Shown piece by piece: positions 35,336-43,070 of a stretch of 64,000 nt of DNA; positions within the stretch are counted from its first letter, which is position 1; every line of letters starts with the position of its first letter. Both the position numbers and the translations under genes were made by a program. Source of the DNA: Paracholeplasma manati. GTDB lineage: Bacteria > Bacillota_I > Bacilli_A > Acholeplasmatales > UBA5453. The stretch is taken from positions 1 through 64,000 of the forward strand of contig NZ_JAOVQM010000008.1 of assembly GCF_025742995.1 (NCBI RefSeq), given 5' to 3'. The notes under the pieces are model-generated. The model was not told where the DNA came from. It ran no database searches and was given only the letters and a program-made list of their open reading frames with translations.

Positions 35336-36591
35336 ACTATTTCCTCCAAATGAATTTCAATCGGGTCTTTGGATTTCAAATCTTCAGGTTTGATGATGAG
35401 ATTTTCCATTTCAGCCGGGGCGATATGTTTCGCTTTTTTAAGTAAAATGACTTCCCCGTTTTGGACGACCTTAAACTGACCTTGAGCCATTTTTTTAGTG
35501 ACTCTAAATGCACATTGAATGGGTTCAGTCAGATGATTATAATCGATTAAGTGCGGAACAACATATCGGATATTTGACCCAGGTGCGATGGATTTTAAAT
35601 CCTTTTCTTCGTGTTTTTGTTCGAGTAAATAGGCTTTAGCGGTTTTACCTGCTTTTTCGCCTTCTTTAGACACCCAGTCAACCAAATCATGAACATGGAG
35701 TGCATTCCCACAAACGAATAATCCCTCCACGTTGGTCATCAAGGTTTGATCGACAATCGCACTCTTGGTGATGGGGCTTTTCTTCATTTGTAAGGAATCG
35801 AATAACCCCACATCGGGGATAAGACCGATGGATAATAATAAGGTGTCTACTTCAAATACTTTTTCAGTCCCGGGGATGGGTTCAAATTTGTCATCGACCT
35901 GTTGAATCGTGATTTGTTCTAAAATGTCTTTACCTTTAATGTCTGTGACGGTATGAGATAGATAAAGTGGGATATCAAAATCATTTAAGCACTGAACGAT
36001 ATTTCTCGTCAGTCCATTGGAGTATGGCATCAATTCTGCTACGCCCAATACTTGTGCGCCTTCTAAAGTCATGCGTCTGGCCATGATGAGCCCTATGTCA
36101 CCACTACCTAAAATGAAGACACGTTTTCCCACGAGGTAGCCTTCCATATTCAAATAGCGTTGGGCACTGCCTGCAGGCATGATGCCTTTGGGTCTTTCCC
36201 CTGGAATTTGAACGGCACCACGGGTGCGTTCATAACAGCCTGAAGCGATGATCACCGCTTTTGAAGTAAGGTGTTGATACCCATTGGCTTCACTGGTCAA
36301 AGTGATTTCAAAGTCTGTTTTCTTTTGAATATCGATGACTGTTGTCCCTAATAATATGTCGATATGTTTGTCTTTCAATGCTTCGATAAATCGGTTCGCG
36401 TATTCTGGACCGGTGAGTTCTTCTTGAAACATATGTAACCCAAAACCATTGTGGATACACTGATTGAGGATGCCACCCAAACGGGGTTCTCTTTCAATGA
36501 TTAAAATATTCAATTGAGGATCGATGGCGGATAGTGCAGCGGCTAACCCTGCTGCCCCACCGCCAACGATGGTGAGGTCTGTTTTCATCAT
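35332..36591 (-). CDS. FAD/NAD-dependent oxidoreductase of the glycerol operon
   Basis: A 419-residue pyridine-nucleotide-disulfide-type oxidoreductase. The FAD motif VGGGAAGLAAAL is at 8-19, the NAD motif ILGSGDIGLIMARR lies mid-protein, and CGNALHVHDLVD is in the second FAD region. It has the GlpB/NAD(P)-oxidoreductase position between the dehydrogenase and DUF1667, and probably passes electrons from the dehydrogenase to NAD or another carrier. The start overlaps the upstream TGA stop (ATGATGA). It lacks the paired redox Cys of true disulfide reductases. Confidence 0.9.
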
Positions 36592-38024
36592 TTTGTCTTC
36601 GTCTCCTTTACAAGGATGGGGGTGTTTTTCGCGTAATAGTTCACTTCGTTGGGTTTAACCTTGGTTTCTCTCGCAATGATTTTTAACACTTCAGATTCAC
36701 AATAGCCACCCTGACATAAACCCGCACCAGCACGTGCACGCTTTTTAATCCCTTTGATGGTATCATTACCGGTTGGACTGTGAATCGCGTTGATGATGTC
36801 TTGTTCAGTCACCTTTTCACACTTACAAACCAAGTGACCATGTTTTGGGTGTTTTTGAATCTCGATTTGTTTCTGAACATCACATAAAGTATGGAATAAA
36901 GGGATTGGTTGATGGATTGGATCAAAATCAGGTTTCATCGGAAGGTCGATGCGAATGACTTCTTCGACCAAGTATTTCGCAATCGCTGGGGCAGCTGTCA
37001 ACCCAGGTGAATCGATGCCAGCGACGTGGTAAAAGCCTTTATATGTTTTAGATTCTTGAATGTAAAAATCTTCATACGTGGAGGTTGCGCGAACCCCAGC
37101 GAAGTTTCGGATAATCATATCAAATGGGATTTGATTGGATAATGCCTTCAAGTGTTCTTTAATGTATTTCATACCCTCTCTTGAAGTGGATTCATCTTCG
37201 CGATCACTGATTTCATAAGAGGTTGGCCCCAATAAAATGTTGCCATGGGTTTGGGGAACGATTAAGACCCCTTTTCCGGCTTTGGTAGGTAGCGGATAAA
37301 TCACATGGTTAAATAATCCAACAGCCTTACGATCTAAAACAAAATATTCCCCTTTTCGCGGTTTGATTTCGAATTCAGGGTTTTCTTCAATCATGCGAGC
37401 GATGAGATCACTCATGACCCCAGCTGCGTTAATGACGTGTTTTGATTCTAATGTTGTCCCATCTTTTAAATGGAGAACGAAATGATCTTCAACTTTTTTA
37501 ATGGAAATGACATGGGCATTACGCTTGAATTCAGCCCCATTTTTGATGGCGTTTGAAATCGCGTGAATCGATACTTCCCATGGAAAGGTGACTTTCGTGG
37601 ATGGTAATGATAAGACTTTAGTGATGGTTTCAGATAGCCTTGGTTCAACTTTTCGTGCTTCATCACCACTTAAAAAGTACGTACCTAGTACGCCGTTTTG
37701 TTTCGCTCTTTGATGAAGTTCTTGAAGCATTTGTTCTTCGAAATTGTTATGAGCAACCACATAAGCCCCTGTTCTTAATAGTGGGATAGCAAGCTCATGT
37801 TCAAGCGTGTCATACATGGCATTTCCTTCAACACAAAGGCGTGCTTTTAAAGACCCTGGTTTGGGGTCGTGCCCAGAGTGAATGATCGCGCTGTTCGCGA
37901 TGGTTTGATGAGAAGAGATGTCATTTTCTTTGTCAATGACTAAAACTGAAACTTGGTATTTTGATAATGTTCGGGTAATGAGGGCACCGATGATGCCTGA
38001 CCCAATGACGATATAGTCTTTCAT
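36588..38024 (-). CDS. FAD-dependent glycerol-3-phosphate dehydrogenase-like protein with BFD-type [2Fe-2S] domain
   Basis: A 478-residue protein. The DAO-type FAD domain starts with VIGSGIIGALITR (5-17) and contains the KPGSLKARLC and PRKGEYFVLD segments of the GlpA-like group. The C-terminal 70 residues form a BFD-type domain with CKCEK and CQGGYC supplying four Cys for a [2Fe-2S] cluster. By context it oxidises glycerol 3-phosphate to dihydroxyacetone phosphate without oxygen. It is not the classic oxygen-using GlpO, which lacks the Fe-S domain. An attenuator hairpin lies just upstream. Confidence 0.88.
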   Translation of the reverse strand: MKDYIVIGSGIIGALITRTLSKYQVSVLVIDKENDISSHQTIANSAIIHSGHDPKPGSLKARLCVEGNAMYDTLEHELAIPLLRTGAYVVAHNNFEEQMLQELHQRAKQNGVLGTYFLSGDEARKVEPRLSETITKVLSLPSTKVTFPWEVSIHAISNAIKNGAEFKRNAHVISIKKVEDHFVLHLKDGTTLESKHVINAAGVMSDLIARMIEENPEFEIKPRKGEYFVLDRKAVGLFNHVIYPLPTKAGKGVLIVPQTHGNILLGPTSYEISDREDESTSREGMKYIKEHLKALSNQIPFDMIIRNFAGVRATSTYEDFYIQESKTYKGFYHVAGIDSPGLTAAPAIAKYLVEEVIRIDLPMKPDFDPIHQPIPLFHTLCDVQKQIEIQKHPKHGHLVCKCEKVTEQDIINAIHSPTGNDTIKGIKKRARAGAGLCQGGYCESEVLKIIARETKVKPNEVNYYAKNTPILVKETKTK

Positions 38025-38044
38025 GAAGGCCTCCTATAATATAA

Positions 38045-38086
38045 AAAGAGAAAAAAGATGTAAGGATACATGCGTTTTTTCTCTTT
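38045..38086 (-). promoter_or_regulatory. GlpP-type attenuator hairpin between glpP and the glycerol genes
   Basis: On the minus strand a 12-bp stem AAAGAGAAAAAA/TTTTTTCTCTTT (38075-38086 with 38045-38056) carries an inner CATGTA/TACAT hairpin and is followed by a T-rich run and then the dehydrogenase's ribosome-binding site. In Bacillus, GlpP with glycerol 3-phosphate allows reading through an inverted repeat in the same relative place (between glpP and glpFK). Confidence 0.75.
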
Positions 38087-38112
38087 ATTCTCTGATTGAA
38101 AGATTAACTTGT

Positions 38113-38655
38113 TTAGATCCAGAACTGAGGGTTGCTGGTGGTGACACCGACCGCACCTGCCAGTAAACAGGTGGCGATTTGGTCTTTGGTTCGAATGAGT
38201 CCACCCATCATGATGTCACAATGGATGCGTTGTTTGATTTCAGGGATGATGTCTGTACATAGCGCTGGCAAGACTTCTAAGTAATCCGGGTTGGTTTTAC
38301 TCGCGACTTCTAGGCTTTGTTCAAGGGATATCGAATCTTTAAGGAAGAACCTTAAGATGCCAATCACTTTTCGCTTTTTACAGACTTCGATGACTTTAGG
38401 TTTAGAAGATATAATCCCATCGACTTTTAAGGTTTGAATGAGGTATATCGCCCCGTATTCATCGGAGGTCAATCCTTTGATCAATTCCGAGTGAATTAAG
38501 ACTTTCTTGTCTTTGTTTTTCATCTCTAAAACCAAATCGGGTAACTGTGCCAACTGGAAATTCATCAAGATGCCATAGGTTAAGTTGGTTTGTAAGAACA
38601 GCCTCAGTTCTTGGTGGTTACTGATGGCCGGGATGATTCGTTGATTGCCTAACAT
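38113..38655 (-). CDS. glpP: Glycerol-3-phosphate-responsive antiterminator
   Basis: A 180-residue GlpP, an RNA-binding TIM-barrel-like antiterminator. Conserved segments are MNFQLAQLPDL, VLIHSELIKGL, DGIISSKPKVI, PDYLEVLPAL and the C-terminal MMGGLIRTKDQI with AVGVTTSNPQFW. With glycerol 3-phosphate it binds leader RNA and lets transcription pass a terminator. It is the first gene of the glycerol operon and has a hairpin on either side, suggesting it controls both its own mRNA and the downstream genes. Confidence 0.95.
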   Translation of the reverse strand: MLGNQRIIPAISNHQELRLFLQTNLTYGILMNFQLAQLPDLVLEMKNKDKKVLIHSELIKGLTSDEYGAIYLIQTLKVDGIISSKPKVIEVCKKRKVIGILRFFLKDSISLEQSLEVASKTNPDYLEVLPALCTDIIPEIKQRIHCDIMMGGLIRTKDQIATCLLAGAVGVTTSNPQFWI

Positions 38656-38687
38656 ACGATATAATCACACCCTTATAGAAAATAAAT

Positions 38688-38732
38688 AGCAAAATCAAAA
38701 CGCTCATGAATATGCATTTTATGGATTTTGCT
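38688..38732 (-). promoter_or_regulatory. Leader hairpin upstream of glpP
   Basis: On the minus strand AGCAAAATC/GATTTTGCT (9 bp, 38724-38732 with 38688-38696) is followed by ATTTATTTTCT, like an intrinsic terminator in the 5' leader. A duplicated CGAGAG element lies immediately before it. It may be a second GlpP target (autoregulation). Confidence 0.55.
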
Positions 38733-38763
38733 CTCGACTCTCGCTATCTTAAATTCTACTTTA

Positions 38764-38792
38764 ATTATAATATCGGATGTGTCATATGTCAA
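38764..38792 (-). promoter_or_regulatory. Promoter of the glpP operon
   Basis: TTGACA (38787-38792 on the minus strand), 17 bp, TATAAT (38764-38769): a near-consensus sigma-A promoter about 110 bp ahead of glpP. Confidence 0.85.
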
Positions 38793-38898
38793 GGTATAAT
38801 CCTTTGTTTTATCCGTTTGACATAATAAACACTTTTTCCCCTTATAAGGGGATTTTCAAGTATCCTTTTATATTCAAACATATTCTATCAACGAGATA

Positions 38899-38958
38899 TT
38901 GACAGTGTTTATAAAGCAGTGTTATAATGTCGTTGACAACGTAATGTAAGCGCTTAGA
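38899..38958 (+). promoter_or_regulatory. Promoter of the hydrolase/10-TM gene with operator-like and cre-like sites
   Basis: TTGACA (38899-38904), 18 bp, TATAAT (38923-38928). A perfect CGTTG-A-CAACG palindrome (38931-38941) covers the expected start point, followed by the cre-like ATGTAAGCGCTTAGA (38944-38958). Both sites lie where a bound repressor would stop polymerase. Confidence 0.7.
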
Positions 38959-39027
38959 GAACAAGAGCGGAGGCCAAGGATCACGAAAGTGATTTTATAG
39001 GTGTCGTTCTTTTTATATTTTTATAGG
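38951..39027 (+). other. Structured 5' leader of the hydrolase/10-TM gene
   Basis: The leader of about 130 nt holds a CGCT/AGCG hairpin (38951-38969), a GAAA-capped ATCAC/GTGAT hairpin (38980-38993) and two TTTTATAGG repeats (38993-39001 and 39019-39027). No known riboswitch class was recognised. Confidence 0.4.
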
Positions 39028-39067
39028 GGCTAAAATTACAAAAATCAACAGAAAAGGGAGAGAAAAG

Positions 39068-41122
39068 ATGTTACAAAAAATGTCTAAACCAACCAAATGG
39101 TTGGTGATACTATTACTCGTCGTATTAGTATCAAGCTTTTTCGCTTCAACGGTTCAAAACTCATTCTTCTCAGTCAAAGTTGACAAGATTAGTTTTGAAA
39201 CCGAACGTGGTACGCTATCGGGTTACTTATATACACCAAGAGGTGTAGATGATAACAATCCAGCGCCTGCGGTTGTGCTTACCCACGGGTATCTCAATAA
39301 CGCTGAGATGCAAATGATCGGTGCGATTGAATTATCTAGAAGAGGCTTTGTGGTCCTCGCATTTGACATGTATGACCATGGTGATTCGACTTGGGAAACA
39401 CCGGCTGCATTCAGCTTCTTCCCACGTGCAGTCTATGACGCTGTTCAATACATGTATGATCAAGATTTCGTCTTAAAAGCTGCGAATGGCGATGGTATGA
39501 TTGGTGTATCCGGTCACTCCATGGGTGGTTTCTCATCCACTTACGCCGTCGTATTTGACGAAATGGATTTCGCTACCAACGGTTATCGTAAGATTGCAGC
39601 CGCATTACCTGTCGGTGCAGACTTTAGATACATTGGTGTCGCTGACCCTGAAACTTATTTTGGCCCACGTTCTGCCGGTGTCATCGCTGCGCATTGGGAC
39701 CAATTCTTCTTTGATAACGTAACCTCATCCGCTAACGGATCCGTTCGTTACAAAGATTTCGTGAAAGACCCAGTCGGTTTGAAGTTCTTAGGTAGAGACG
39801 ATGAAGGTACTGCAGAAGCGTCTGTTTGGTACGATCGTGATGGTGGTCAAAGAATCATTTATACACCAGATGAAACACACCCACAAAACCACTGGTCACT
39901 AGAAACTGGTAAAGCCATGGTTGATTTCTTCAATGATGCATTCGCATTCCAACTTGGAGAACATGCGGATTTAGGTTCATTAACCTCTTATGGTATTGAA
40001 ATCAAATCTGGACAAGTATGGTGGTTAAAAGAAGTCTTCACAACCATTTCTTTAGTTGCATTATTCTTAATGATTGTCCCTGCATTCTTAGTCCTTACTC
40101 AAGTGAAAGTATTCAATAAAGTCTATGCAGAAATCAAAGCTCAACCTCAAGTTGAATTGAATCATAATTTGAAAGCCTTGAAGTTCATCGTTGTCTTGTT
40201 GGCAGCATTACTCGGTGCCTTCTACCTCAATATTTTCATGGATCGTCAAGTCGCTGGTCTAGGCTTATTGGCTAAAGCCATGCATTACATCATTGGTGGT
40301 ACATTTGTTGTGATCATTGGTGCTTGGTTGATGTCAATGGCTAAACCTGAATCGGTTAAAGTTGCACAAAAGGTTACTTTAGGTGCAGCCTTAGTTATTT
40401 TGGTTGCTTTAGCATTCCGTTGGTTCTTATTGAACCCAACCATCATTACCAAAGCAACCTATTGGAGTGCACCTTCGATCAATACCATCGCGTATTGGGC
40501 AGTGGCAGCTGCTGGTTTAACCTTCCTTGTTGTATTTGGTACAACCCCAGTATTCAATGCAGGTCTTAATGTGGAAAACCCTTATGGCTTGAAAGCTTCA
40601 TGGATTCAAGTTGGTGCTTCCTTATTAACAGCCATCGTATTGACATTTGGTTTATTCTTAGTCGTTGGATTGATGGAATGGATTTTCTTAACAGACTTCA
40701 GACTATACGCTTACGCGATTAAGATTTTCAATAGCCAACAATTTGTTGCAGCACTCAGATACATGCCTTTATTCTTCATTTATTACTTGGCATCTGCCAT
40801 CGCAATCTTCGTCAATACCAAGGGTATGAAAGCTTGGAAAGCCGATGTACTCGCTGCATTCTCATTGGTTGGTCCGGTATTATTCTTCTTAGTTTATCAA
40901 TACTTCGTGTTATACAACACTGGCGTAGCCGCATTCCCAACCTTCTCATTGTCTTCTATCCTATTGGTTGGTATCGTGCCTACATTAACCGTGGCTGGTA
41001 TTGTCATCCGTCGTTTCTCTGAAAAGACTGGTAACATTTGGACTTCTGTCTTCTTCACTACCGCATTCTTCACCTTAGTTGCGTTGGCGAATACCGCTGT
41101 ATACCTCATCCAATTTAGATAA
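39068..41122 (+). CDS. Extracellular alpha/beta-hydrolase domain fused to a ten-TM membrane domain
   Basis: A 684-residue two-part membrane protein. After one N-terminal membrane segment (11-29) comes an alpha/beta-hydrolase domain (about 40-300) with the oxyanion HG at 73-74, nucleophile Ser151 in SGHSMGG and a likely His in HPQNHWSLE. The remaining 360 residues have about ten membrane segments. The hydrolase part would face outside. Related two-part proteins occur in Firmicutes without known function; an esterase or deacylase linked to transport is a guess. The gene has its own promoter with repressor-like sites and a long leader. Confidence 0.83.
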   Translation: MLQKMSKPTKWLVILLLVVLVSSFFASTVQNSFFSVKVDKISFETERGTLSGYLYTPRGVDDNNPAPAVVLTHGYLNNAEMQMIGAIELSRRGFVVLAFDMYDHGDSTWETPAAFSFFPRAVYDAVQYMYDQDFVLKAANGDGMIGVSGHSMGGFSSTYAVVFDEMDFATNGYRKIAAALPVGADFRYIGVADPETYFGPRSAGVIAAHWDQFFFDNVTSSANGSVRYKDFVKDPVGLKFLGRDDEGTAEASVWYDRDGGQRIIYTPDETHPQNHWSLETGKAMVDFFNDAFAFQLGEHADLGSLTSYGIEIKSGQVWWLKEVFTTISLVALFLMIVPAFLVLTQVKVFNKVYAEIKAQPQVELNHNLKALKFIVVLLAALLGAFYLNIFMDRQVAGLGLLAKAMHYIIGGTFVVIIGAWLMSMAKPESVKVAQKVTLGAALVILVALAFRWFLLNPTIITKATYWSAPSINTIAYWAVAAAGLTFLVVFGTTPVFNAGLNVENPYGLKASWIQVGASLLTAIVLTFGLFLVVGLMEWIFLTDFRLYAYAIKIFNSQQFVAALRYMPLFFIYYLASAIAIFVNTKGMKAWKADVLAAFSLVGPVLFFLVYQYFVLYNTGVAAFPTFSLSSILLVGIVPTLTVAGIVIRRFSEKTGNIWTSVFFTTAFFTLVALANTAVYLIQFR

Positions 41123-41140
41123 TATCATCCCAAAAAAGAG

Positions 41141-41166
41141 AAAATCCCTATCGATGTAGGGATTTT
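41141..41166. terminator. Bidirectional terminator
   Basis: AAAATCCCTA/TAGGGATTTT (41141-41150 with 41157-41166) with a six-base loop separates the convergent hydrolase gene and the small membrane cassette. Confidence 0.88.
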
Positions 41167-41537
41167 TTCTTTGGATTGGTTTGTGGTAATACTGCTGCAA
41201 TCATATAGATTAAGATCGTAAAGACCATCACAAACGTATAGGTGTAATAAAATAACGTACCTACGTAATTAAGCCAATACCATATAAATATGAGGACGCC
41301 AATCGGTGGGATGTAAATTAGTGCAATTTTAACGGCGACAGCTGTCTCATAACTGTTTTCTTTAATCTCATAATGACCCATCAAGGCGTTGATTCCAGTA
41401 ACGACAAGTAATAAAATACTACCGATGAAATGGTTGTGTCGTTCTGTGATGAAATAAATGATCCAATGGTGTACGAATATGGCCATGGATAATGATAATG
41501 ATAGTAAAAAACCTAACTTGAATAATTTTTTTCTCAT
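41148..41537 (-). CDS. Four-TM membrane protein, paralogue 3 of a tandem set
   Basis: A 129-residue protein with four predicted membrane segments and a basic C-terminus (NPKKKSLHR). It is the most diverged of three tandem paralogues: an MRKKLFKLG start, a His-Trp pair near 25 in place of the Phe-Trp or Tyr-Trp of the others, and a shared middle with a charged loop before an IPPIG-type turn. The start at 41537 has only a weak ribosome-binding site and lies 12 bp after the previous gene. Function unknown. Confidence 0.7.
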   Translation of the reverse strand: MRKKLFKLGFLLSLSLSMAIFVHHWIIYFITERHNHFIGSILLLVVTGINALMGHYEIKENSYETAVAVKIALIYIPPIGVLIFIWYWLNYVGTLFYYTYTFVMVFTILIYMIAAVLPQTNPKKKSLHR

Positions 41538-41548
41538 TTTATACCATT

Positions 41549-41902
41549 TTATTTTATCAATCCCGCAACCAAATAATTGATATTCAGGATGCCCAACCCT
41601 ATGATATAGAGGAATGTATAACCAACCAGTAATGTGCCGGTTTGTAGCCAAATGAACACGAAGAATACCATGGGAATCCCATACAATAAAGATATATTCG
41701 TGGCGGTTTGTTTATCGAACTTCTTTTCAAGATAATTTTTTCGTGTAAGTAGTAAACAAACCAACATATAAGCGATGAGAAACAAAGAAGCATCAAACAA
41801 CCATTGACCATATTTGCCAACATTGAACCAATATTGCGTATACAAAACCATCGTCATGATCAGTGATACATAATAGCCGGTTTGAAACAGTATTTTTTTC
41901 AT
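41549..41902 (-). CDS. Four-TM membrane protein, paralogue 2 of a tandem set
   Basis: A 117-residue protein with four membrane segments. It aligns over its whole length with the next upstream product: MKKI start, YWFNVGKYGQW (about 24-34) against FWYTIGKIGHW, a basic loop with TRKNYLEKKFDKQ against TRSQYKEGYFERK, a GIP turn, and the ending NYLVAGLIK against NYMMAGILK. It does not match a family I know. Confidence 0.75.
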   Translation of the reverse strand: MKKILFQTGYYVSLIMTMVLYTQYWFNVGKYGQWLFDASLFLIAYMLVCLLLTRKNYLEKKFDKQTATNISLLYGIPMVFFVFIWLQTGTLLVGYTFLYIIGLGILNINYLVAGLIK

Positions 41903-41912
41903 AGATGCACCT

Positions 41913-42266
41913 CTACTTAAGTATTCCAGCCATCATATAATTGATGGCGAGTAAAAACAAAGCTCCCATAAAATATAACCCAAACGAAACAATTTCAAAA
42001 CCATTGATGATGGTCAAAATCAATAATGTTATGGCAGGTATACCAAACCATAAAGATGTTTTAAAGGCATTTTTTCGTTCAAAATAGCCCTCTTTATATT
42101 GTGATCTGGTAATCCAAATTGAAATCAAAAGGTAGATGAATAGTAAGGATACCCCATTATCCATCCAATGACCTATTTTACCAATCGTGTACCAAAAGTT
42201 ATTGTTTAAAGCGACAAGTAGCACAATGGTACCGACATACCCGATAATATATGTGTATTTTTTCAC
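41913..42266 (-). CDS. Four-TM membrane protein, paralogue 1 of a tandem set
   Basis: A 117-residue four-TM protein, the same length as paralogue 2. I choose the GTG at 42266 as start: GAGGTAGG lies just upstream, and it gives an N-terminus (MKKYTYIIGYVG) that aligns with that of paralogue 2. The ATG at 42284 would overlap the lipoprotein gene and has no site. A Gly-Ile-Pro turn and a charged loop between the second and third segments are conserved among the set. Confidence 0.72.
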   Translation of the reverse strand: MKKYTYIIGYVGTIVLLVALNNNFWYTIGKIGHWMDNGVSLLFIYLLISIWITRSQYKEGYFERKNAFKTSLWFGIPAITLLILTIINGFEIVSFGLYFMGALFLLAINYMMAGILK

Positions 42267-42276
42267 TAGACCTACC

Positions 42277-42957
42277 TCATTCATAAAATTGATGATACTC
42301 TACTAATAAAGCTTCTAACGATGCTTCTTGGAATCCATGTTTAAGCTGATTTAAATTATCATGATGTGCACAAACATACAATGGTCTAGTTGAGTTTTGG
42401 ATGGACATACTCACACAAAATCTAGGATTAGTATAGAAATCGATCATCCATGTATATAAATCTTTCGAATCCATATAAGCGTTGATCAATGTCTCTTCAT
42501 CTACAATAACCTGTTGATAATCGAAATAAGATATGTTGTATCGATGCAAGTATGGATTATTTTCCTCACGAAGATTGAAATTTAGAAAATCCATATTGTC
42601 TGTTAAAAGTGCTTTGATTTTATTGTAGTTATAATTGTTGTAAAGATTATAACGCGTTTTACAAAACTCACCAATGTTGATGTCATAGTGACAGCTTTCT
42701 TGACTTGAAATAATGAACTCAATAGAATCAACAGTCGCGTAATAGTTTGTAAAATGATAATCATACTCAGTTATACCCGATACAGTATTTGGATCTACAT
42801 TTACATCGGTTCGATCTAAATACGTTTGGATATAATTGATGACCTCATCATAGTTATGAGGTGTTTTTTTGGAATCGTCTGGAAAATCATATTGACAGCC
42901 CGTCAATATTGCAAGTGTGAATCCGACTATAAGTAAATTAAGTATCTTTTTTTTCAT
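42277..42957 (-). CDS. Lipoprotein of unknown family, first gene of the four-TM cassette
   Basis: A 226-residue lipoprotein with signal peptide and lipobox ILTGC (Cys21). The mature part is acidic and rich in Tyr, Asn and Asp, with four further Cys (SCHYD, FCKTR, RFCVSM, YVCAHH) that could form two disulfides outside the cell. No family is recognised. The ATG at 42957 follows GGAAGTGA. It begins the unit and is followed by three small membrane proteins in very close order, suggesting one envelope complex. Confidence 0.75.
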   Translation of the reverse strand: MKKKILNLLIVGFTLAILTGCQYDFPDDSKKTPHNYDEVINYIQTYLDRTDVNVDPNTVSGITEYDYHFTNYYATVDSIEFIISSQESCHYDINIGEFCKTRYNLYNNYNYNKIKALLTDNMDFLNFNLREENNPYLHRYNISYFDYQQVIVDEETLINAYMDSKDLYTWMIDFYTNPRFCVSMSIQNSTRPLYVCAHHDNLNQLKHGFQEASLEALLVEYHQFYE

Positions 42958-43022
42958 CACTTTCACTTCCACTCTATGTATTTATTATACAACTTTCAAA
43001 ATCCGATGAAAACACCTAAAAA

Positions 43023-43056
43023 AATCCCTCGATTTGGCAGACCAAATCAAGGGATT
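43023..43056 (-). terminator. Terminator of the pectin-type leftward operon
   Basis: Two stacked stems, AATCCCT/AGGGATT and GATTTGG/CCAAATC (43023-43037 with 43042-43056), follow the 1452-residue gene and are followed by T-rich sequence on the minus strand. Confidence 0.82.
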
Positions 43057-43070
43057 CTGTTTTTATATCA

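Noticed and set aside
38951-39027. A named riboswitch in the leader of the hydrolase/10-TM gene
   Set aside because: The hairpins match none of the cores I know (c-di-GMP, c-di-AMP, ykkC, ZTP, glycine, lysine, fluoride), so only a structured leader is reported.
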